Of a DNA stretch of 64,000 nt, positions 63,021 through 64,000 are shown piece by piece. Within the stretch, counting starts at the first letter, position 1. Each line of letters starts with the position of its first letter. The notes below the pieces were generated by a model. It was given only the letters and a program-made list of their open reading frames with translations. It ran no database searches and was not told the DNA's origin. The stretch is taken from positions 186,001 to 250,000 of the forward strand of contig JALCQD010000003.1 in assembly GCA_022651005.1 (NCBI GenBank), in the 5' to 3' direction. A program made the position numbers and the translations under genes. This DNA is from Bifidobacteriaceae bacterium (lineage in GTDB: Bacteria; Actinomycetota; Actinomycetes; Actinomycetales; Bifidobacteriaceae).

Positions 63021-64000
63021 CTACTGATCCATCAGCAGTTTCTTCGTGAATTTCTTGATGGCGCGGCGTTGCTTGGACAGGCTCGATTTCGTGGAATGCG
63101 TTTTTGCCGTGTGGTAGGCGGAGGCAGCATCGGTCTTGGCGACCCGCACGCTGGCGTGAGAGTGCTTTTTCTTCCCGTAGTAACGCTGTGAATGCGGCTT
63201 GTGATTGCCGGCAGCGAGACTCTTCTTGGCGAGTTTTTCCTTTTCTCGCTTGGCGGCACGCTGATCGACCGAATCGGGGTCGAGCTTGAGTCCGAAGATG
63301 AGGCTCTGGCGCATGGACTCGTAATCGAGGTTGGAGAAGAAGGCGAGGGACTGTCTGAGCATGTACCCCTTGAGTGCCGGGTAATGAGTCAGGATGTAGT
63401 CCTCGCGGTCTTCCACGGCCTTAGACCAATCCGAGATGAGGCTCGGGGTGACCTGACCCATGGCAGATCCGGAGCGCAGCCTGTAGTGGTACAGGGTTTG
63501 CGGCAGTCGCACGATTTTCTTGGCGTCTCCCAGAATGGTGCAGATGCGAGACAGGTCCTCGATCTTCCGTCCCACGGGGAAGGTGAGGTTTTGCGCGCGG
63601 TAGATGGCCGTTTTCGCCATGAAGGCCCACAGGTAGCCGGCGATGTCGCCATGGAGCTGCTGCTTGATGGCCTCTGTGGCGGTGAGAACCTGCACCTGAT
63701 CGTATAGATTGTGGTCGTATTGGGAGTTTAGCGGCTTGCCCAAGAGACTGATGGCGTCGAACTTGAACATCACGATGTCAGCGTCGAAATTCCGCATGGC
63801 GGTGACGCACCATTCGATGAGATTGAGCTCGATGCGGTCGTCGGGGTCGAAGAAGTAGAGGAAATCCCCGTTTGCCGCGGCAACCCCTGTGTTGCGTGCA
63901 GCCGAGATGCCGCCATTTTCCTGACGAATCACGCGCAGACGATCATCGTTCTCGCTGAAGCGCCGGTAAATGGCGGGGGTGGAGTCGGTGGAACCGTCGT
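63021..64000 (-). CDS. Glycosyltransferase family 2 (partial, N-terminus outside)
   Basis: The frame is open past the window end; the start lies outside. DDGSTDST at the edge, GGISAARNTG and the DPDDRIE motif are the family 2 nucleotide-sugar and metal-binding signatures. Then an acceptor-binding region follows, and the last 90 residues are very basic (Lys, Arg, His), unusual for the family and perhaps for membrane contact. It probably works in exopolysaccharide or wall glycan synthesis. The sugar cannot be told. Confidence 0.85.
   Translation of the reverse strand, partial: DGSTDSTPAIYRRFSENDDRLRVIRQENGGISAARNTGVAAANGDFLYFFDPDDRIELNLIEWCVTAMRNFDADIVMFKFDAISLLGKPLNSQYDHNLYDQVQVLTATEAIKQQLHGDIAGYLWAFMAKTAIYRAQNLTFPVGRKIEDLSRICTILGDAKKIVRLPQTLYHYRLRSGSAMGQVTPSLISDWSKAVEDREDYILTHYPALKGYMLRQSLAFFSNLDYESMRQSLIFGLKLDPDSVDQRAAKREKEKLAKKSLAAGNHKPHSQRYYGKKKHSHASVRVAKTDAASAYHTAKTHSTKSSLSKQRRAIKKFTKKLLMDQ

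Overview
The window is a chromosomal segment of a high-GC Gram-positive bacterium, most likely a member of the Bifidobacteriaceae (Bifidobacterium, Parascardovia or Scardovia; I cannot choose between them). The reasons are gene order and protein style. The replication-origin block reads rpmH-rnpA-yidD-yidC-khpB/jag-rsmG-parA-parB on the minus strand and dnaA-dnaN-recF-DUF721-gyrB-gyrA-DUF3566 on the plus strand. A second actinobacterial block reads pcnB, NUDIX, DUF6049, MurJ-pseudokinase, and a third reads rpf, rsmA, ispE. GTG starts and 1-11 nt gene overlaps are common.

Layout. 1-8.2 kb: two adjacent paralogous surface proteins on the minus strand, the first cut by the window edge, the second a 2043-residue sortase-anchored protein with 11 Cna-B-like repeats. 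8.4-18.3 kb: Ser/Thr kinase, membrane-anchored DsbA-like protein, tRNA-Thr, a lipase-like membrane protein, an SGNH hydrolase, and rpf-rsmA-ispE. 18.3-33.9 kb: MATE exporter, LytR_C protein, CCA-adding enzyme, NUDIX, DUF6049, MurJ-pseudokinase, aminotransferase, Ddl, a toxin-antitoxin pair, and thioredoxin reductase. 34.1-34.8 kb: two small DUF proteins. 34.8-41.9 kb: a five-gene minus-strand operon that I read as an ECF vitamin transporter fed by two cell-surface proteins that together resemble a split transcobalamin/intrinsic factor. It is preceded by two phased sites matching the NrdR box. 42.0-47.8 kb: par genes and the rpmH block. 47.9-50.3 kb: dnaA flanked by two groups of DnaA boxes (oriC). 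50.4-58.7 kb: dnaN to gyrA. 58.7-61.1 kb: an accessory patch between gyrA and DUF3566, with an orphan membrane ORF, a truncated antitoxin, an AGE-family epimerase and an orphan RelB/DinJ antitoxin. 61.2-64 kb: DUF3566, a VanZ-RDD fusion, and a glycosyltransferase cut by the window end.

How the parts work together. Five perfect parS sites lie within about 11 kb of dnaA, two of them inside parA and parB and one inside the ECF ATPase gene, so the segregation centromere is spread over coding DNA. Much of the remainder serves the cell envelope: MurJ with a regulatory pseudokinase, Ddl, an Rpf-like muralytic enzyme, a LytR_C protein, YidC, a VanZ-like protein and surface adhesins.

The most interesting candidate is the ECF/transcobalamin-like operon under apparent NrdR control. 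It suggests a cobalamin-type uptake system coupled to the cell's deoxyribonucleotide supply. The family assignments are from recognition of sequence motifs only; no searches were run.
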